Positions 12,145-23,645 of a DNA stretch of 64,000 nucleotides are shown one piece after another. The stretch's first letter is position 1; every line of letters begins with the position of its first letter. Made by a program: the position numbers and the translations under genes. The notes below the pieces were generated by a model. The model searched no databases. It was not told where the DNA came from and worked only from the letters and a program-made list of their open reading frames with translations. The stretch is from Sinonovacula constricta (Eukaryota > Mollusca > Bivalvia > Cardiida > Solecurtidae), in the NCBI GenBank assembly GCA_007844125.1, contig CM017571.1, positions 31,998,156-32,062,155 of the forward strand, in the 5' to 3' direction.

Positions 12145-12350
12145 TGGCGCTATTTAACGATGTATGACGTGCGCGGTTAGTGTCGCCAATTAGAACTCCT
12201 GAGTCCCAACCACGTAGGTTCGAATCCCGATCGGGGCTGAAACATTACATGTAAGGATGTTGTCAAGTTAATCTGCAGTGCGCAGGTGGTCTGCCCACAC
12301 ATAAACCTAGGGTTTTCTTCTACTAATAATTAGCTAACAGTCACCAATAT
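12145..12350 (+). repeat. tRNA-derived SINE-like element, U1 copy
   Basis: An A-box-like GCGCGGTTAGTG lies at 12,171 and a perfect B box GGTTCGAATCC at 12,218-12,228, with roughly tRNA-like spacing. A tail follows with GCAGGTGGTCTGCCCACACA and AGGGTTTTCTTCTACT. That tail is reminiscent of the conserved 3' domain of molluscan V-SINE type elements; this is recall, not a search. The U2 copy sits at 22,180-22,310 in the same flanks, so the insertion predates the duplication. No cloverleaf acceptor stem can be drawn, so this is not a tRNA gene. Confidence 0.6.
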
Positions 12351-12459
12351 AATCATGTGTATCATATTTTTGTCGGTTCGATGTAGCATGCTCGACGTTA
12401 TTTATTTGCTATGTATTATCATTGATTGCAAAATTTCTGGTACAATAATGAAATCATGG

Positions 12460-12547
12460 AACAAAAAGAACAACAACAAACAACAACAACAAAAAACAAC
12501 AACAACAACAACAACAAAAGCAACAAAAACAAAACAAAACAAAAAAC
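12460..12547 (+). repeat. (CAA)n-type tract
   Basis: CAA and AAAC repeats with interruptions. U2 at 22,415-22,440 has the same flanks (AAATCATGG before, GCGATAC after) but lacks the repeat array. Confidence 0.9.
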
Positions 12548-12916
12548 GGAAGCGATACATTTTTAAAATCTTCCGGCTGTTAGTTGGAACTAAGCACTAG
12601 AAACTATTGTTTGAGTTTTATGAAGGCGACAAAAGACTTTTGCAAAAATGGATGCTGTTTTGGTTTGAAGAGAAATGCAATATACTGATACAGATTAATA
12701 CAAAATAATATTAGAAAGATCAAAAGAAATGGAGAGAAACGTATAGAATGGTCATACTTTATGAACTCATTTTTCAGATGGTATGTTTCTGTTTACGGAA
12801 AGGTTTGTGCGACGAGACGTACAAATTAATGAGAAAGAACCAATCACATAAAATTCGATGTTTTCTTTCGTATTTTTTTACATTTTACTTTTGACACTTT
12901 TGGCATGTGATGTCAT

Positions 12917-13014
12917 GGCATTATATGCCATATTTAAATTGATCATATCATATATCAGCGCTTGGGCTGTTTTATTTGTTCTTATAACATATCAGCGCTT
13001 GGGCTGTTTTATTT
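12917..13014 (+). repeat. Short palindrome and 26-bp direct duplication
   Basis: TGGCATTATATGCCA near 12,917-12,931 is a perfect inverted repeat. Just downstream, ATATCAGCGCTTGGGCTG plus TTTTATTT occurs at 12,952-12,977 and again at 12,989-13,014. Both lie inside sequence present in U1 but missing from U2. Confidence 0.8.
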
Positions 13015-13189
13015 CAAACTAATCTCTCGTTTGGAATTTTTATTTTTACGTTGCCGAGGCTTTTATCTACTCTACATACTGTACATATGTTTATAGTTTT
13101 TTTATTACAAGTTATTATGTATGTATATAAGTTCATTATATCTGTTTTAACACCCGATGTTGGTGCTTACTTTTAGTTGTTTCATTACT

Positions 13190-13445
13190 GTTTGCTAGAA
13201 AAACCTTCAGGAAGTGCGAGGTTGGAGCGCTCCACAAACCAGATTTAAGCACCCCGGTCGGCCCTTTTTCCGACTGACCGTTCCAAGGTGGTAACTGATG
13301 GTTTTTCATTATATGTGTTATGTCTCGTTTCTGTGTTTTGTCACATTTACATTTACATTGTTTGCCTTTGTCTACTGGTAGATAAAATTTAAATATCTGT
13401 GGACATTTTGATAGGACCTTTTCTTATTTACCTATGTATAGTATC
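13190..13445 (-). repeat. PRE element, type B, reverse strand
   Basis: Read on the reverse strand, this matches the forward copy at 47,125-47,395 along its length: the AGGTAAATAAGAAAAGGTCC head, the GATATTTAAATTT word, the GAGACATAACACA word, then the core and the GGAGCGCTCCAACCTCGCA end. The core stem is partly degraded here. The element sits in a 560-base segment (about 12,880-13,440) that U2 lacks at 22,885-22,925, so U2 looks like the unoccupied site. Confidence 0.8.
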
Positions 13446-14013
13446 ATAAAATAAATACGGAATAAGTTTGGCACTAAGTCACTTTATCTTGTGCAAAATA
13501 TTTTTCAAATATAAACTTTTTGCCATTGTACTTGGTACGAATCTTTTGCCTCTAATCATGGCTACTTGTCTTCACATTCAAATAACTCAGCATGAATTCC
13601 ATTCTTTCTATTTAGCTTTTAAAGTAAAGTCAAATTCAATACTAGTTTCATGTATGTCAAATATTTTTTAAATTATAAAACATATACGAGGGAATAATAT
13701 GCTAAGAAATGAAAATTACAGAAGCAACAAATGCTTTGTTTTAAATTATGCTTATAATTTAGATAGATGATAGTTACGTCTTAGTAGATAATGTTAGTAA
13801 ATTATTAACCAATGAGTTCACGTCATACAATAGGTAAATAAGAAAAGGCCCTATTACAATTTCCACAGATATTTAAATTTCATCTACCTCTAAACAAAGG
13901 CAAACAAGATTGAGAAGATAGAACTCATTAGATATATTGGTAACAGTTCCGATAATTTTGGCAAAAGCGACAATACCTAAATGACAAAGTACGTGAAATG
14001 GCTATAAATATCC

Positions 14014-14217
14014 ATGAAAACTATAAATATCAATAAACAGAGAAAATCTTATTTAGTTCACTTTAACGTTGCGATATTGAGAATTTTATCAGTCAATGCG
14101 AGTAATTTAGATTTGTTAACTTGGACTCCTGAAATACTGAATATACTAGCGATTGCTATACGAGTTAAGGCTGGACATAGGTTGGACGTGAAGCAAAATT
14201 ATCACAAACTCGTTTAA
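14014..14217 (+). other. 'a' island, U1 copy (open 67 codons)
   Basis: The U1 reading contains INKQRKSYLVHFNVAILRIL, then LLTWTPEILNILAIAIRVKA and GHRL. The U2 copy at 23,646 keeps the same frame for more than 60 codons with no indel. By my count, differences between the two fall somewhat more often in third codon positions (about 12 third, 8 second, 5 first). This hints at a former coding exon but does not prove it. The hydrophobic stretches could be membrane segments. The family is unknown. Confidence 0.4.
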
Positions 14218-14867
14218 GATCACTTTCAATACCTCCGATTGGAAAGGAAATTCCAGGACTAAATGTAACATGTAGATATATATTTATATACATGTTTATG
14301 TATTAGAATGTACATTAGTTAAAGTTGGATCAGAATTGATACATCTGAATGCCAGTATGACAAGCATCTGCAAATGTAAATAGACAATATATAAACAAGA
14401 GACATGTGTAGCATTCATCATTATGATTAATGATTTGTGAGAGTTTTAAAACTCAACTGCAACATAAAATGATTGCTGGTAGCTCACAGAGATCAAACTT
14501 ATCTCATTATCACATGATCAACCGCAAATTAGCCTAACTGTATCGGACAGTTGTATTACAAAAATAGACATCATTTGTAACATTTCAAACCTATAGCGAT
14601 TACTCACTAAAAAGACAACGCTTATATTAGCGCATATAGTTTAGCTACTTGGATACGGGATGAACCGCAAATATAGTTAAAATTATACAAACTTAAAAGG
14701 GTTAATCATCAGCTGAGAGGGATTACTTGTAGGACATTAAAGAAAGATTAGTTGTAGTCATTGTTGACCATTGTCTTGTTTGCTCAATTTCTTAATATTC
14801 GATTTAAACGTTTATATCAGGAATACCGATGCACGTCACACAAACATTTCTCGACTAGCAAAGCAGA

Positions 14868-14940
14868 AAATGTCAATATCCAAAGCTGTAATGTTCATAC
14901 AAGGAAATCAAGAATGTTCATATTAGAACTATTATTAGGG
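14868..14940 (+). other. 'g' island, U1 second copy
   Basis: Frame ENVNIQSCNVHTRKSRMF. The U2 copy at 24,543 reads EKVNIQSCNVHTRQSGMF, with no gap over about 57 bases. Two of the changes (GTC/GTT and ACA/ACT) are synonymous. Confidence 0.4.
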
Positions 14941-15101
14941 TTTATTCAAATAGAAGTAGATAAAACCTCGTAGATAAAAAAATAGTGTTCAGAAATAAAT
15001 ATAACTTTAGCATGATGTTTACACATAAAAATAAATTGTACATATATTTATCGTTTATAATGTATGGTTGCAAATATCACTAAAATCTGAATATTGACTT
15101 A

Positions 15102-15209
15102 GATCATTTGCCATGAGACACGAATATTTTTTATTGAGATCATTTGCCATGAGACACGAATATTTTTTATTGAGATCATTTGCCATGAGACACGAATATT
15201 TTTTATTGA
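15102..15209 (+). repeat. 36-bp minisatellite, three copies
   Basis: Three perfect head-to-tail copies of a 36-bp unit beginning GATCATTTGCCATGAGACAC occupy 15,102-15,137, 15,138-15,173 and 15,174-15,209. U2 has a single diverged copy at about 25,695-25,730. The unit is a multiple of three, so the reverse strand shows a 12-residue repeat, but nothing else suggests a protein. Confidence 0.95.
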
Positions 15210-15549
15210 ACCCCGTTTCCAACATATTTTGTTGCATAAACTAATGACTTAAATGGCAATTTGGTTGACACATGATCGTCAAACTGGTTTCGCTTACTTG
15301 GTTTATGGAAGTGGTTGGCGTGTTACCTTTTATGTCAGAAGGAATCCGATTTTTTTATAATGAAAGGATGTTGTTGCAGCGACATTAGGCATTTAAAAAT
15401 ACGATTTATTTATACTACTAAATTCTCGAATTAATAAAAAAATACGACAATGTCCTTTTTAAAAATTTAACATTGAATAATTTGCACTAGACAAAGACAT
15501 AAACATGCAATTTAAGAATTACAAAACACTTAACGGGATATTACAAATA

Positions 15550-15568
15550 CCCCCCCCCCCCCCCCCCC
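15550..15568 (+). repeat. Poly-C tract, C19
   Basis: Nineteen consecutive C in AT-rich surroundings. It is absent at the matching U2 position near 26,035. Its length may be an assembly or base-calling estimate. Confidence 0.9.
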
Positions 15569-16009
15569 ACAATTCATCCTTGAATGGTTTATCAATCCTA
15601 ACGCTATTTTAACAGTTTTAACGAGTTTTAACATCGCACTTCCAAAAGATGTTTTCTAAATACAGCCTAATAAAAATAGTCATCTGAGCGAGGAAACAAT
15701 GTAAGTATCTGCATTTTAAGTAAAGGACAAAGACAAAATTAAGTTTGTACGATATATTCAAAAGCGAAATATTCGACAGCTAACTAGTTCAGAACAATTA
15801 AAGATAACAGGTGCCCTTTTCTCTTCCGTCGACGTATTTTTATTACGAAGCAAACATCCAGTCATGTGTTATTTTAACATTTGAACAGAAATCTGTGGAA
15901 GAAATGTTTAAGTATATATTTCTATTGTATAGCCATGTTGATGATGAACAAATGAAACTAAAATTGTATAAAAGGAAAAGGGCAGTACAAGCGAAATCAA
16001 TAGGAATAT

Positions 16010-16190
16010 AAAAAGTCCTATGAGAAATACCAAAACATTGACATTTGAACTAAAACTTAAAGAAGGCATACAAAGTAAATGGAAGCATGACAAAAACCGA
16101 GATGAGACATTACACATATAAAGAAAAATCCGTTACTGCTATGGAACGGCCAATCGGCCACAGGACCGACCGTACCCCCCATCATATGTG
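16010..16190 (+). repeat. PRE element, diverged, U1 copy
   Basis: The AAAAGTCCTATGAGA head is followed by CCGAGATGAGACATTACACA and a core-like GGAACGGCCAATCGGCCACA...GACCG. The copy at 26,515-26,692 in U2 lies in the same flanks and shares most of it, so this insertion predates the duplication. The two copies differ most in the stem-loop core. Confidence 0.65.
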
Positions 16191-16317
16191 AGACAGCTAG
16201 CAGTAAGTAACTGCATCTTGAGTTATAAGACTGATCAATGAATTCAACTCACAATCAACATAATAATGATCATATTACCTATCACCTATCAAAATGTGCA
16301 TTATATATACAAGTGAT

Positions 16318-16450
16318 AACAAACAATAAAAATAACAACACACTCAAACAAAACACAAACAAAACAAAACGAAACAACAACCGACAACAAGAAAACAACA
16401 AAAACAATATAAAGCAACGTTGAAACAGCAAAAATACAACAATAACAAAA
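16318..16450 (+). repeat. AAC/AAAC-rich tract, U1 copy
   Basis: An imperfect AAC, AAAC and CAA repeat tract. Its counterpart in U2 is at 26,740-26,885. Reverse-strand frames rich in Phe, Leu, Val and Cys through these tracts are composition artefacts. Confidence 0.9.
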
Positions 16451-18654
16451 ACCTCGGCAACTATAAGCAGTTCCAAAAGAGAGATTGAAATAAAACTAAT
16501 AAGTTAAAACGATTACATATTAAACCTGAACATATCGCTTTTTTCAGAACATTTTTTTAATACAAATGATGCTAACGACCCCGTAATTATATTGTTTGTT
16601 CAAAATAATATAAATTTAATTATCAAATTTGCGTGCGGAATTATTGCTGTAACAATGATTTATATTCTACATTATAACGAACAGCATAGGTTAACATCTG
16701 ATTATATTTAAGAAGCATTTTAACTAGATCTGTAGAAACGGCTAAACACCTAAAACAAAAAAAAATACATTCCGATTTCGATGATGACGAAAACTAGTAA
16801 TGTTCAATAACAGAGAAAATACAGTCCTCACAATGCAAACATCCCGATCGATGTGTATGCAATGCTTTAGATAAAACACCTAAAGTGAATAGTTAAAACA
16901 AAGTTTTTGTCTCGCTAAATGGACATAACTACAATGCAATGCATTTAATAGATACAGCTTATATATAATAATGCTTTCAAAAGATATTCGGTTTAAAGAA
17001 AACATATATTTTGTCAATAGGTATGCATGCAAGACACATGTACCTTGGATTGCAGTTAATCGCTTTTTTCATAACCTGAAACGTAAACATTGTTGACAGG
17101 CATTATATCAACATTTCTATATTACGTGCGAGTGTAACAACAGTTTATTGTATGTGTTCATTATCTAAGCACCTGCGAAATTGTCAAATATCACTCATCA
17201 ATCAATACTTCTTTTTGTTTTAAGTGTTATCTCTGTTTCTACTTTTTGGTGCAGAAATAATACGACTGTAGCACTAAATGGTAATATACGTTATCGATCA
17301 TTGTTATATTTTTTAATGAAATAAAAACATCTAAAAAAATAGTTTCATTACTTAAGTACAGCTGTTTGATATTTTTTTGGTCAGTCTTGCTTGGCTTTAA
17401 AGCTAAACATGTAAATGAAAGAGACATTCGAAATCGCTATGGTTTACAGGCGAAAACATTAATCAATTTTCTCCTTTTGAAGTTGTGTACGAAAGTGCTG
17501 TATATATAGAAAACATATTATTTTAAATTAAAATAGTATAGGACACGTAAAAATCAGATCTGTCGATTAATTTTAAAGTTTAAAGAATTAGTAAATGTGT
17601 GTGTTATGGCTACCTTTATGATTAACGGAGCGTTAAAATCAGCTCAACTACATCACCATGTCAGGTGTCAACTCCGCCAATACTGTTAGAACATTGCTTA
17701 TATCCACAATTGTATAAGGTTTGTTGATGATGTATCGTTATTTGAACATCATTATATCATACTGAGAAATCGTGAAACTTAGGCTACTATTTTATATACC
17801 TTTATAGCGAGGAATATTGGTTTAATAAGTGGTTAGGCATTCAATAAGCATGCCAAAAATAAGTGTTACTGTCAATAAACAATGATGTTTACTTTGATAG
17901 TGAGTATATTTCTACAAAACACATTTTAAAGAGTTTATGAAATATTTATAAAAGAAACATGTTTTTAAATTATTAGTCCATCTAATATCACTTTAATTAA
18001 GTGCATATACAAGAGAGGCAGATACTAAAAAGACAAAGAAGAAGGAGAAAAAGAAGCTAAACTAAGAAAAAAGAACTATGAGACAGTACGATGTAAATGG
18101 AATCACAAAGCAGAAGATAGGTAGAAAAATACAAAGAACGATTTTTATTTGTAATGTCTGAGTGAAAAGTTTTATGCTGCGCCACTTATTGCAAATCGGT
18201 GGGATATAACAAATCACAATGTCTGATTTAATATTGATATCTTCAACTTAATTAATTGATAATGTAAAATGGGCTCACAAATTATAAGTAAGTTTGGCAA
18301 ACAGACGCGTTATCTTCTACAATGTGTTTAGCATGTTTTTGACATTTTTTGGGTATGTATACTAACTAATATATAAGTCGTTTTGTGTGGAATTATAATT
18401 TTAAATATTAAAAATTTTGAGATTCTTGTTTCATCCCGGGCTGTGAATCTGACCTATTAACCTGAATTGTCTTTAAATTAAAAAGAAGGACTCGTGATTC
18501 GAGTTTCTATTAGATGTAAACTATAAAAGGGTTCACTTTTTTTCTGACCGGATTTACGGACACGCTTTCTAAAAGCGGAAAACTGTTTGTAAGTTACATC
18601 AGGATAATGTAAACCGTATTTCAGGCACCTATTATGTAACTTTTTATCATTTAA

Positions 18655-18745
18655 TGGTTGGTTAATGTTAACAGCCGTGGCTCTCGACGGTCGGTCTTTA
18701 ACAACTAGTTCAAGAAATCGAGTTTCGAGTATATATAATATATCA
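18655..18745 (-). other. 'c' island, U2 copy, plus TATA-like tract
   Basis: The reverse strand reads LVVKDRPSRATAVNIN. About half of the differences from the U1 copy at 8.15 kb are third-position changes (for example GCC/GCA, ACG/ACA, AAC/AAT). A reverse frame stays open from 18,774 to 18,478 (98 codons). CGAGTATATATAATATAT at about 18,726 is identical to U1. Confidence 0.35.
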
Positions 18746-19504
18746 TTATGTTGCATCGAACATCGTTTGTGCACTCACCCCATTTAATAACCTTAGAGAA
18801 ATCAGATCCCTACATTTCTTGTCTCTTTGTCACATAGGAGTGAACCCTTAAACCATTTGTTTTCCAGAAATTAACTGACTATTGTAACCTTGATCGTGTC
18901 AGAGCCCCAATTGAACGCCTTTATGGACTTGTTTGTAACCGTTGTAGGCTACACTATATTTATAATTTAAAAATAGACCAAAAGGAAAAGCAAGAGGTAT
19001 AAGGGAAATTCAGAACAATTTGACAGAAAGTCGAAATAGTAGTGAAATATCTTTACAGATAAACGATATGATAAGAAATCTATAAAAAATAAAGCCTTAA
19101 TAGATAGACTTTTGGAGACAAAACTTAATTTGTTAAAAGCTTTATTGTGTAAACCGTAGACATACATACCGTTTAAAACAAAAATTGTGAGGTGGAACAT
19201 TCATTTATATATACTGGTGATTTATAGTACAAACCCTGACTTAAACATGAAATGATAGCTCGTAGCTCATGGAGATCAACATAATCTCATAAATCACATG
19301 ATGAACTGCACACTTGCTTAACTCCAGCATGCGTATAACAAGAAACTATCAACAGTTAATGTCCCCGCAAAAGGCGACAACACTTAATGAAAGATATTTG
19401 TATCATGCTGAACCTAGAAGTTTTGTCTGTTTAATATTTTCTTATTATTTGCTTGAAAAACTAACGTCACGTCACACCATCCTAGTTTCTCCAATAAAAC
19501 TGTC

Positions 19505-19935
19505 CATATATAAAACTTTAAAAGTTTATGATATGCAATCAAGAATATGCAGTCCATATTCAGTTTATACATTCTATGCATACAAAGATATTACTGAGTC
19601 AATAACTTGCAGCTGACACAGGAGTTTAAAGCCGGAAACAGCTCTTACAATTGTCATTAAGTGAGATGTTCCCGATTTATGGCATCACTGTTCGAGTGCC
19701 CCAGTTTAATTTCCCATTTTATTTCTGATTATAGAATATCAGGATAATCTTGTCTCTATCTGCAATTTTACCAGTGAATCCTTGTTTTGAAGACGTAACA
19801 TTATTGAAATAAGGAAATAACGGCGAGGATGTAAAATTCCAACTGATCAGTGAAAAACTTCAGGCATTAACTTCTGTGATTTGCATGCAGGCGTATCTAC
19901 TTGAAGAGCATCGTATACAACATCCGCTGTCAAAT
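19505..19935 (+). other. 'g-f-b' islands, U2 copy
   Basis: Forward frames read TFYAYKDITESITCS (about 19,564-19,610). Then, after about 170 bases that include an AG acceptor-like TTTTACCAG at 19,766-19,774, NPCFEDVTLLK ends at a stop. Beyond the stop the frame continues GEDVKFQLISEKLQALTS and MQAYLLEEH. The last part matches QLISEGLKALS...EAY on the reverse strand at 43.18 kb. In-frame conservation across an internal stop suggests a decayed exon. Confidence 0.45.
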
Positions 19936-22179
19936 ATGCCAAATATATATTTCTTTAAGTTGCGGAAAGCAGTCATGGCAATAAGTTAAGTGCGTTCAGT
20001 TGCTAAAATTTAATTATAAATAATTATCGATAATTAAGTGATGTAAAGTATAAAAACAGTTAAGGCAACAAATAATCAAGTGCGCTCAATAAATTAAGCC
20101 CGTAAAAGTAAAAAAAGCGAACTCGTAAACAATGCTCACTTACAAATAGAATATTTCCGATTTTGCGACCATGACATGAGTGTCAAGACTGTTGGTTCAA
20201 CTTGAAATTCTTGGGGACACAACATTTGGAAATGTGTTTATTGTAACTTTAGTTTCTCTAGTTGAAGTACTTTTTTCCCTTTCTCTAAAGCTGTCAGCTT
20301 TCATACATTGTTCTAAATCAAACCGGCAAAGCCGCTTATTCGCTAATAAGATCACAAGAAGTGGTTTCCAAAGTTAATTTTGACACCAACACCCGATGTT
20401 TACCACTTGAAAAGTTACAAACGTAGGGATGTGCATTATAATCCAATACGACCGTAACAGACACTTACGAAACATATTCTGGCAAAACAAATAATTAGCG
20501 AATAAAATCATGTACTCCCTTAAACATACAAAGAGATTTATGAAAACAACAAATAGTATCTTTTATTGAATATATAAAACATCAGTTTGGGTATAGTTTT
20601 TTCTCTACGAATAATACTGAGGTGACTTGCATTACAAGGCAAGAATTAAATCTTTCATTGCACATGTTCGCAAGATATATTTTATGCATAGACTGATATC
20701 TGCAATGACCATTTATTTGATATACTATTGTAAACATGTTTTAGTAGATGATTTATCGTAAAGAAATACTGAGAAACATGTAGAAACGGACCATATTTTA
20801 GTGAACAAAGACTTTGCTATAATTTCCATGAAGAACTCCTTTGGGTACTTTGTCACTTGGAAAGGACAGGGTAAATTTATACACCAGGCCTCCTCCAGGA
20901 GAATAGTGCCCTATCTTTCAAGCTGTAGTCCATCTAATTCAACTAAACAACGCCGCCGCCACACACCCCACTAGCGCCGAGAGAGTTCTGGAAAGCAAAA
21001 TGGTGCTCCTTCTCTCAAGAGAAGCTCGTTTCGTGCGTATACTTAATCAAATGTATTTTAACGGACATTCAACATGCTAAACAAAATGAACATATTGAAA
21101 TTATTTTTTGGATTAAGAGTAACTTACCTCTAAGTAAAAATCATGTTCTTGAAATTTACATATTGACGAATTGGCTATATAGATTATTTCAGATCGAGTT
21201 TAGTCATCAGCTGTATTATTAAGAATAGTAGGTGCACTTTTTGTACCCCGACGTTGTCCCTTTTTACTTTTCTGGCGCCAAAAACTGTTGGGCAGATTGT
21301 ATCTGACAATTTTATGTATCTGACAATTTTATTTGTGAACGTTTTATGACATTAAAGTTACTTCTAAAACACCAAATGGCCCTTCCAAACACAATACAAT
21401 GTCCCCTCGTTTGTCTTATCTAAGAATAGAATTGAGGAATTCGTAAAAACAACGATATAATTGGAAAATCATGTCACATAAAACACCATTTAAGAAGCAC
21501 CACATTCTAATAAAATGACCAAATGTGAAATTCATAGAACCTTATACTGTGTGGTAAAATTTATAATGAGTATATATTTAACGAATGCAAAGATCCTGTG
21601 ATAATAACACTATAGGACTTTAAATTCGTACAGATGTATGATTTGTATGTAAATACAATGTGCTATCGAAAATATGTCTTACAAGTTCCGGCAACAATTT
21701 TTCAAACTGACATAAGATAACAAAAGAAATTTTTCAACTATCCAATCTATGATTAGCTGTCACTAAAACAAAACTGTCAGCAAAATAAAAACAAATGGAA
21801 AATGTCCAAGAAATACAGTATTTTAATTGCTTACTATGGGAGGATAAGTATAAGGTAGTCTAAGTTTTGAAAGCAAAGTGCAAAAAGAATTCAACAAGAG
21901 GCTCCCTGTCATAATTACTTTTATAGAATACCGATCTTAATAAGTGTTGAATGATGCACAGGTATTGCGGATCGACGTATATTATTCCAATCAAGTTCTT
22001 ACGCCTGAGTGATTTATTGCAAAGCATCTAAAACACACTTTATTATAATGCGATATATCACGCGAAGCTTAAACATATTTATAATCTTACATGCATACCT
22101 TTTTGGAAAGAAAATCATCGACCTTTCACTTTGATTTATTCGATTTACTACCCTTGTATTCATGGCGCTATTCAACGGT

Positions 22180-22310
22180 GTATGAATGACGTGCGCGGTT
22201 AATGTCCCCAACTCCTGAGTCCCTCACCGCGTGGGTTCGAGCCCCGGCTGCGAGACCTTCTATGCTAATCTGAAGTGCACAGGTGGTCTACCCACACATA
22301 TGCCACGGGT
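22180..22310 (+). repeat. tRNA-derived SINE-like element, U2 copy
   Basis: GCGCGGTTAATG at 22,192 and the B box GGTTCGAGCCC at 22,234-22,244, then GCACAGGTGGTCTACCCACA. It has the same flanks as the U1 copy at 12,145-12,350, so the two share one ancestral insertion. A TC-rich tract follows at once. Confidence 0.6.
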
Positions 22311-22361
22311 CTTTCTCTCTGTCTCTCTCTATCTCTCTCTGTCTCTCTCCGCTCTCTCTCT
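22311..22361 (+). repeat. (TC)n tract, U2-specific
   Basis: A CT-rich microsatellite with a few interruptions. It directly follows the SINE tail, where U1 has an ordinary TTCTTCTAC sequence. Confidence 0.9.
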
Positions 22362-22669
22362 AATATGTATATTAGTTTTGATTACACAATTTCTAGTACA
22401 ATAATAAAATCATGGGGCAGAAGACAAATAACTCAAGCGATACTTTTTTTCAAATCTTCCCTCTGTTAGCACGTTCACCATAAATTGGAATAGATGCTGT
22501 TGATAGTAATGATGGTGATGTATGCAAATGCTGGTTGAGATAAGTGGCAGTCAGGCATGAGAAGTTTAAATGGTCCACAAAACACGAAAAAGTCAAAACA
22601 AGGATACTGTCATGGTAAAATTAATATTGATATTTGTATTTGTTGCCATTTTATTAAATAATGTTCACT

Positions 22670-23287
22670 TTATTTAGTTTGTAGAGGAATGCAAGGATAC
22701 TGAAACAGATTTATACAAAATAATATTAGAAAGATCAAAAGAAAAGGAGAAAAACGCATAGAACGATCTACGTTCATGAACTCATATTTCAAATGGGTTT
22801 TTATGTTTGCGGAAAGGTTCGTGCAACGAGAAGTACCAATTGATGAGATAGAACCAATCACATGATATTTAATTTCATAACTTAATTTTTTCCTTCTACT
22901 TGGTTTATAGTTACAAGAAATACGGAATGAGTTTGGCACTATGTCACATTTATCTTGTGCAAAATATTTGTCAAATTTACACCTTTTGCTATCCTCTTGG
23001 TCGATCTTTTGCCTCGAATCATAGTTAATTGTCTTCACATTCAAATAATTCAATATGATTCCATTCTCCTTCTGCAGTTTAAAAAAACAACAAAAAAACA
23101 AAAAACAAAACACAAACAATTTCATTAAAAGTAATATTTGTGTTAAAGTTTTAACAATTATAAAAACACATACCCTGGAATAACATGCCAAGATATGAAA
23201 ACTACAGGAGCAGCAAATTTTTTTTATTCTTCTTATAATTTTGACAGTTGATAATGTAAGTAAATTTTTAACTGATGAGTTTGACAT
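22670..23287 (-). other. Long reverse open frame (205 codons), probably not a gene
   Basis: This is the longest open frame inside the array. Part of it (YLNVKT, RQKI, FDKYFAQDK) is recognisable at 13.45-13.6 kb, but there it holds two stops and frameshifting indels. A short piece (KC--VP--FRI) is recognisable at 3.4 kb. Differences are not biased to third positions. The N-terminal stretch is low-complexity Phe/Cys/Leu from a poly-A/AAAC tract. I see no domain. A chance frame in AT-rich DNA is the better explanation. Confidence 0.15.
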
Positions 23288-23645
23288 ACAAGCTCAGTTA
23301 ACTCATCTTACGCATTTTAATCGTGATGATTTTTTTCTGTAACGTCTTTTTCGATTTTTTATAAAAAATGAATCATAACGGAATTAGTGTGACGTACACA
23401 CTCATGATGTTATCTCTTACACATTCTAAGCATGAAGAATTGTTACATTAGACAAAAGAATACTTAATACGAACTACATGTATTTTTTTATAAAAGGCAG
23501 CATAACAGGAATATTATTAAAATACCCAGCTAATTCCATTTGAATTAATGTGATACAAGATTGGGCAGATACAATTCTGATATATTGGTAACCATTCAGA
23601 TAATTTTGGCAATAACGACAAAACCTAAATGACGAAGTACGTGAA

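Larger units (their letters stand above)
6781..16654 (+). repeat. Segmental unit U1 (complete direct copy)
   Basis: A unit of about 9.9 kb, taken from the ATGATTTTATTTTCTACATG landmark at 6,782 to its counterpart at 16,655. Internal landmarks shared with U2, in order, are: the TTACGTG box (7,145/17,122), the GATTTAATATTGATAT block (7,738/18,223), the 'c' island (8,140/18,660), the 'g-f-b' islands (9,160-9,540/19,505-19,900), the 'd' block (10,490/20,840), a SINE head (12,170/22,190), the KYFAQDK-encoding block (13,480/22,960), the 'a' island (14,014/23,646), and the AAC-rich tract (16,320/26,740). No intact gene is visible in it. Confidence 0.8.

Noticed and set aside
15102..15209. CRISPR-like array
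   Set aside because: The 36-bp copies abut with no spacers, and the DNA is eukaryotic in character; it is a minisatellite.
22670..23287. A real 205-residue membrane protein on the reverse strand
   Set aside because: Homologous segments at 13.5 and 3.4 kb have stops and frameshifts, changes are not third-position biased, and the hydrophobic part comes from an A/AAAC-rich tract.
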